Shown piece after piece: positions 23,828-27,512 of a stretch of 27,512 bases of DNA (its first letter is position 1; every line of letters begins with the position of its first letter). The stretch comes from T3Sed10-213 sp012519365. Its GTDB lineage: Bacteria > Planctomycetota > Phycisphaerae > Sedimentisphaerales > Anaerohalosphaeraceae. Under the pieces are notes generated by a model that was not told where the DNA came from, ran no database searches, and saw nothing but the letters and a program-made list of their open reading frames with translations. The position numbers were made by a program, and so were the translations under genes. The DNA lies in NCBI GenBank assembly GCA_033809355.1, contig JAPXLV010000036.1:1-27512 (forward strand), read 5' to 3'.

Positions 23828-25087
23828 ATGGGTCGCTTGGTATGGGTATGGACAGGGTTATTGGTGTGTGTCGGTGGAGCGTTGGCTGAACAGCCGCTAG
23901 GGGAAAGAGAGTCACTGACGGATGGCTTGTGGGGACTCAATGATGTGCTGGAGCCCAGCGGCGTTGACTTTGGGCTGAGTCTGACGAATATCTACCAACT
24001 CAATGCCCGAGGCGGAATGAGCACAAGTCGCCGCCAGGGTCGATGGAGCGGCAGTTATGATTTCGAGATGAGCGCCGATATGGAGCAGCTGCTTGGACTC
24101 GAAGGCGCTGAAATTTATATGTTGGCAGAGGGCACTTGGTCACGCAAAGATATTGATGAAACATCCGTCGGCAGTGCGTTCGGCGTCAATGGGGATTTTG
24201 CCCCGCGCGAAGCGGTTAACATTATCGAGTTGTGGTATCAGCAGTCCCTTTTTGACGATACCTTACGCATTCGCTTCGGCAAACTCGATATGACCGGCGG
24301 CTTTGAATACCAAGGCTGTTCGGCTTCATTCGATTGCAACGCCTACGCCAACGACGAAAACACCCAGTTTCTTAACAGTGCCTTGGTCAATAACCCGACG
24401 ATTCCCTTTCCGGATTATGGGTTGGGTGTGATTGTTTTTTGGAGTCCGCTGGATGATTGGTACCTCTCGGCCGGAGCCGCCGATGCCCAGGCGGATAAGC
24501 GTGAAGCCGGTTTTAACACGGCCTTTCACGATGAGGATTACTTTGTGTATATGGCCGAAACAGGCATCACACCCCGGCTACACTCCGCTGGCGGTCCCTT
24601 GCAAGGTGCGTATCGCGTTGGGATGTGGTATAGTCCCGAACCCCGTGCCAATGCCCAGGCGGCTGATGAGGGCAGGGCCTGGCGTGATGATGTAGGGTTT
24701 TATCTGAGTTTTGACCAGCTTTTACACAAAGAACGTAACGATAAAGACGATACCCAGGGACTGGGGGCATTCTTTAGATATGGATATGCCGACGATAAAA
24801 CCAATGACATTGCTGATTTTTACAGCATTGGCTTACAATATCAGGGCCTTTTCGATGGGCGTGATGAGGATGTGTGGGGGATCGGTTATGCACGGGGTAA
24901 GTTCAGCGATCGCGCCTCGTCGGTGTATCGCGACTCCTATGAAAGCGTTATCGAAACCTATTACAACGCTCGCATAACACCGTGGCTGCAATTAACCCCG
25001 TCGGTGCAGTATATTGCCAACCCTGGCGGAAGCGGCTCGGTCAAAGATGCTGTTGTCGTCGGTTTTCGAACGATGATGATCTTCTAA
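23828..25087 (+). CDS. OprB-family carbohydrate-type outer-membrane porin
   Basis: This 419-residue protein has a signal peptide (residues 1-20, ending ALA-E) and then the OprB pattern: a start of the form LTDGLWGLNDVLEPSGVDFGLSL, alternating beta-strand sequence rich in Trp, Tyr and Asp, FGKLDMTG-like and LVNNPTIPFPDYG-like motifs, and a terminal aromatic residue (MMIF). OprB porins are outer-membrane beta-barrels first described for sugar uptake. Here the gene follows feoB with no promoter that I can see in the 128-bp gap, so it may be co-expressed with iron uptake; whether it admits iron, iron chelates or sugars is not known. I chose the ATG at 23828, nine bases after AAAGGAAA, over the ATG at 23810, which would add six polar residues before the signal peptide. 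Confidence 0.85.
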   Translation: MGRLVWVWTGLLVCVGGALAEQPLGERESLTDGLWGLNDVLEPSGVDFGLSLTNIYQLNARGGMSTSRRQGRWSGSYDFEMSADMEQLLGLEGAEIYMLAEGTWSRKDIDETSVGSAFGVNGDFAPREAVNIIELWYQQSLFDDTLRIRFGKLDMTGGFEYQGCSASFDCNAYANDENTQFLNSALVNNPTIPFPDYGLGVIVFWSPLDDWYLSAGAADAQADKREAGFNTAFHDEDYFVYMAETGITPRLHSAGGPLQGAYRVGMWYSPEPRANAQAADEGRAWRDDVGFYLSFDQLLHKERNDKDDTQGLGAFFRYGYADDKTNDIADFYSIGLQYQGLFDGRDEDVWGIGYARGKFSDRASSVYRDSYESVIETYYNARITPWLQLTPSVQYIANPGGSGSVKDAVVVGFRTMMIF

Positions 25088-25136
25088 GAAGGTTGATGGT
25101 CTCACCGCAGTTGGTGTTGAAAATGGGGACACAACA

Positions 25137-25373
25137 ATGCACCTGAAAGTGATAATGATTCTGGTCGGCGGCGTTTTGTTTTTGGTCTCGACAGCCGGTT
25201 ATATCTACGCCAAACTGAGGCTTCGGCCCGATAAACGGTCCGACCTGGATGCGTATTATTATGAATTCGAGGATCAACACCCTGATCTGGCCCGCTATAA
25301 CAGATGGTGCCGCATTACATGGGGCGGCATCATTGCGGCAATGCTGCTGTTGTTTCTTTCACTGGTACTGTAA
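25137..25373 (+). CDS. Small two-helix membrane protein, unknown function
   Basis: This 78-residue protein has two predicted membrane helices (about 4-24 and 60-78) joined by a charged loop with an acidic-aromatic core (DLDAYYYEFEDQHPDLARYNRW). I do not recognise a family. It starts 49 bases after the porin gene, with GGGGA upstream of the ATG at 25137, and is the last gene of the iron operon. Its position suggests an accessory role to FeoB or the porin, which is inference. The convergent Na/Pi cotransporter gene ends 10 bases beyond its stop, leaving no room for a separate terminator. Confidence 0.7.
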   Translation: MHLKVIMILVGGVLFLVSTAGYIYAKLRLRPDKRSDLDAYYYEFEDQHPDLARYNRWCRITWGGIIAAMLLLFLSLVL

Positions 25374-25383
25374 ACCTCGTTGG

Positions 25384-27069
25384 TTATTTTTCTCCGGCCA
25401 ATACTTCAACGATATTGAAGGCATGGTCTTTGATGCGCCGATAGGCATTGAGCATATCGGTATAGATCAGGCTTTTCAGTGGGGTTGCCTTTCCTTCACC
25501 CACACGGGCCAGATGTCTGCTCCGACATTCTTTCATCAGTCTGGTAATGGCGGCAGCTCGCGATGTAGCATCTCTCAAAAAGTCACCGTCTTCGGCTTCC
25601 ACCGCACGGTCTACGTCGTGGATGTAATCGGAGACCTTGTCATGTAACTGCAAAATTTCCTGCAAGGCTTCAGGGCTGAGAACCTGATTCGTATCCCGCA
25701 TTTTCAGGCGAAGTTTCAGGATGGTGACAATATAATCGCTGATCGATTCGAATTCATCGGATAAACGAAGCTGTTCGCGCGCCGTTTTCATGGTGTCACG
25801 TGAAATATTACCGGCCATAATTTGGCCGATAAATTCCACAATCTCTTTTTGAACAACATCCAGGTCATTTTCCGCCTGAAAAATCAGCTCAATTTTGTCC
25901 GTATCCAGATTGCCTGTGGCAAATACCTCTCGCAGCATATCAAGCATTTGAGAGACCCGCCGTCCCATCTTGATCACTTCTTTTCCGGATTGCTCCAGCG
26001 CAAGGTTGGGCGTATCAAAAAGCCGAACATCCAGATAGGTCAGGCGCGGCGCGGATGGTTTCTTTTGTTCCGGCACAAACCAATTTAGAAAACGAGCCAC
26101 ATAATGGATAAAAGGCAGGAACAGCAGCGTATTGATAATGTTGAATGCAGAGTGCGTAACCGCTATAGCCGTCATGACGTACGGATAAGTTACCCCTGTG
26201 TCGGTATAAACTGCTACGTCTGGCGGTTGTGTATTCGGAAAGATATCGAGAAACCACAGCATGGTTTGGGTGTACCAAGGGAAAATGGCGGTAATCCACA
26301 AGGCCCCAAAGACGTTAAACATAATATGCGCATACGCCGCACGGCGGGCATTAGGCGAGGTGCCCAGAGACGCCAGAAAAGCCGTGACCGTTGTACCGAT
26401 GTTCTCCCCCAACACGAGGGCGGCGGCGGTAGGATAACTAATCGCTCCGCTGTACGCCAGCGTCATCGTAATTGCCAAAGTTGCTGATGAGGATTGAATG
26501 AGGGCGGTCGACATCGCCCCGATTAGGCAGCAACGCAGCACTCCAAAATACGTAGTAGGCTCAATCTGATGAAACAGGTTAACAAAACCCTGCATATCCC
26601 TAAGGGGTAAGAAACCGGTTTTCATCAATTCCAGTCCGTAAAAGACCATTCCCAGCCCCAATACAAACATTGCCGTAAAACGCACACGGTCATATTTGAT
26701 AAACAAATAGATCAGTGCCGCTATGCCCATCAGCGGCAGGCCATACTTATCTACGCTCATCGACACTATCCAGCCGGTAATTGTCGTACCGATATTGGCT
26801 CCTGTAATTACCCCAATCGCCTGTACCAAGGTCATTACGCCGGCGTTGACCATTCCGACCACCATTACCGTCGTTACCGAGCTGGACTGAATCAGACAGG
26901 TAACTGCCGTGCCGACGCCACAAGCAAGCAGCCGATTATTGGTGACCGCTCCAATCATCCGTCGAAGCCGTTCGCCGGCGACAGCCTGTATGCCTTCAGA
27001 CATGTTTTTCATGCCCAAGAGAAAGAGGCCGAAACCGCCGATAATCTGAAATATCATTTGTGCGCTCAT
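25384..27069 (-). CDS. Na/Pi cotransporter family protein with PhoU-like tail
   Basis: This 561-residue membrane protein belongs to the Na+/phosphate symporter family (NptA, YjbB, PNaS). It shows the internal duplication typical of the family: two QSSS motifs (QSSSVTT at 61-67 and QSSSATL at 192-198), each followed by a G-x-NIGTT motif (GANIGTT at 90-96 and GENIGTT at 221-227). About eight membrane segments lie within residues 1-330. The C-terminal 210 residues (about 350-561) form a cytoplasmic helical PhoU-like domain thought to regulate such transporters. Some relatives export phosphate, so direction is not certain. The ATG at 27069 is used; a TTG one codon upstream is less likely. The gene is convergent with the iron operon and has its own strong promoter. 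Confidence 0.93.
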   Translation of the reverse strand: MSAQMIFQIIGGFGLFLLGMKNMSEGIQAVAGERLRRMIGAVTNNRLLACGVGTAVTCLIQSSSVTTVMVVGMVNAGVMTLVQAIGVITGANIGTTITGWIVSMSVDKYGLPLMGIAALIYLFIKYDRVRFTAMFVLGLGMVFYGLELMKTGFLPLRDMQGFVNLFHQIEPTTYFGVLRCCLIGAMSTALIQSSSATLAITMTLAYSGAISYPTAAALVLGENIGTTVTAFLASLGTSPNARRAAYAHIMFNVFGALWITAIFPWYTQTMLWFLDIFPNTQPPDVAVYTDTGVTYPYVMTAIAVTHSAFNIINTLLFLPFIHYVARFLNWFVPEQKKPSAPRLTYLDVRLFDTPNLALEQSGKEVIKMGRRVSQMLDMLREVFATGNLDTDKIELIFQAENDLDVVQKEIVEFIGQIMAGNISRDTMKTAREQLRLSDEFESISDYIVTILKLRLKMRDTNQVLSPEALQEILQLHDKVSDYIHDVDRAVEAEDGDFLRDATSRAAAITRLMKECRSRHLARVGEGKATPLKSLIYTDMLNAYRRIKDHAFNIVEVLAGEK

Positions 27070-27143
27070 CAAAGACTCTGCTCAAATATTTAGGAAAAAG
27101 ATATAGACAAATACAAGACGACAAAAGGCGATTATCGCTGATG

Positions 27144-27172
27144 GTTATACCCTCGAAGGGCGATCAAGTCAA
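27144..27172 (-). promoter_or_regulatory. Near-consensus promoter of the Na/Pi cotransporter gene
   Basis: On the minus strand TTGACT (27172-27167) is followed by 17 bases and TATAAC (27149-27144). The expected transcription start near 27137 falls inside an 11-bp palindrome, GCGATTATCGC (27128-27138), and the spacer contains CCCTCGAAGGG (27150-27160, on either strand). Either dyad could be a regulator site. The leader would be about 68 bases. Confidence 0.6.
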
Positions 27173-27409
27173 GAACGAAGGCATGAAAATACCGATTCAG
27201 TGCCATTTTTGTTCGTTTATGGTGACTTGAACAGAGCCGCCTTTGAGGAACGGTTTTTACGGCAAGGCGATAGTTATTCATTGAGATGGGCATCTGGCCT
27301 CGCTAAAGATTGGATTGCCGCCAGTTTATGCAAAAAAGTGGAACACATACAAATACAAAAAGAATTTTCGATAAGCAGACACGCCGTGCGTGAAATTTTG
27401 TTCTGTCGC
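27173..27409. other. Non-coding stretch between two minus-strand genes
   Basis: Together with the promoter region this forms a gap of about 340 bases (27073-27409). I see no convincing gene. A GTG-started frame on the plus strand from 27200 overlaps the end of the opposite gene and uses atypical codons. A perfect short hairpin CACGC-CGT-GCGTG lies at 27380-27392, shortly after the upstream gene's stop, but no T run follows it on that strand. Confidence 0.5.
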
Positions 27410-27512
27410 TCATGCGGCTTTTTGCATTGATTTCCAGTAAGCCTCCCCTTGATTGCTGTAATAGACGCTGGCCAAGGCCATCCCCGATTCGGCATTGTCT
27501 TTGTCCCACCTC
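27410..27512 (-). CDS. Partial CDS, C-terminal 33 residues of an unknown protein
   Basis: From the window edge a minus-strand frame encodes 33 residues before TGA at 27412-27410: it begins RWDKDNAESGMALASVYY and ends AYWKSMQKAA. The composition (alternating hydrophobic and charged residues, few rare codons) looks protein-like, whereas the other two minus-strand frames give Arg/Gln-rich or Cys-rich text. The 5' part lies outside the window and the family cannot be identified. Confidence 0.45.
   Translation of the reverse strand, partial: RWDKDNAESGMALASVYYSNQGEAYWKSMQKAA

Noticed and set aside
27380..27392. Perfect hairpin CACGC-CGT-GCGTG considered as a terminator
   Set aside because: The stem is only five base pairs and the strand of the upstream gene has no T run after it, so a Rho-independent terminator is not supported.
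27200..27430. GTG-started plus-strand frame of 76 codons
   Set aside because: It has no ribosome-binding site, uses codons rare in the neighbouring genes (AGA, ATA, AGT) and overlaps the end of the more protein-like minus-strand frame.

Overview
The window looks like chromosomal DNA of a planctomycete, probably class Phycisphaerae. Four things point that way: a bacterial topoisomerase VI B subunit, a short secreted protein ending in a VPTP-type PEP-CTERM anchor, a very long membrane-anchored TPR protein, and a large secreted protein with a thioredoxin-like tail. This assignment is inferred from gene content; there is no rRNA or other phylogenetic marker. No tRNA, rRNA, CRISPR array, transposase or phage gene was seen.

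Layout. Positions 161-3458 (minus) hold an inositol monophosphatase-family enzyme followed by a secreted thioredoxin-domain protein with its own promoter. From a divergent promoter region at about 3475-3526, a plus-strand run covers 3512-10354: DUF2752 membrane protein, lipoprotein, serA, top6B, a GlmM-like phosphohexomutase and a cation diffusion facilitator. Overlaps and short gaps suggest one operon. Next come a 1377-residue TPR protein (10500-14633) and, after a 381-bp gap, a small PEP-CTERM protein (15015-15653). That gap contains a clear sigma-70 promoter and a long leader with a predicted pseudoknot. A 1578-residue tandem GH127 enzyme lies on the minus strand (15855-20591).

Positions 20787-25373 form a plus-strand iron locus: DtxR-family regulator, feoA, feoB, an OprB-type porin and a 78-residue membrane protein. 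A perfect palindrome resembling the DtxR box lies between the -35 and -10 of its promoter, and a second site with the same half-site spacing lies between feoA and feoB. A convergent Na/Pi cotransporter with a PhoU-like tail (25384-27069, minus) has a near-consensus promoter. The window ends in the last 33 codons of another minus-strand gene.

How the genes fit together. The DtxR-Feo-porin group reads as a self-regulated ferrous iron uptake unit spanning both membranes. SerA, the phosphohexomutase and topoisomerase VI B are housekeeping-type functions. The GH127 enzyme points to use of arabinose-containing plant or algal glycans. The best candidates for something undescribed are the structured leader before the PEP-CTERM gene, the porin and small membrane protein in the iron operon, the topoisomerase VI B gene without an adjacent A subunit, and the double GH127 polypeptide.
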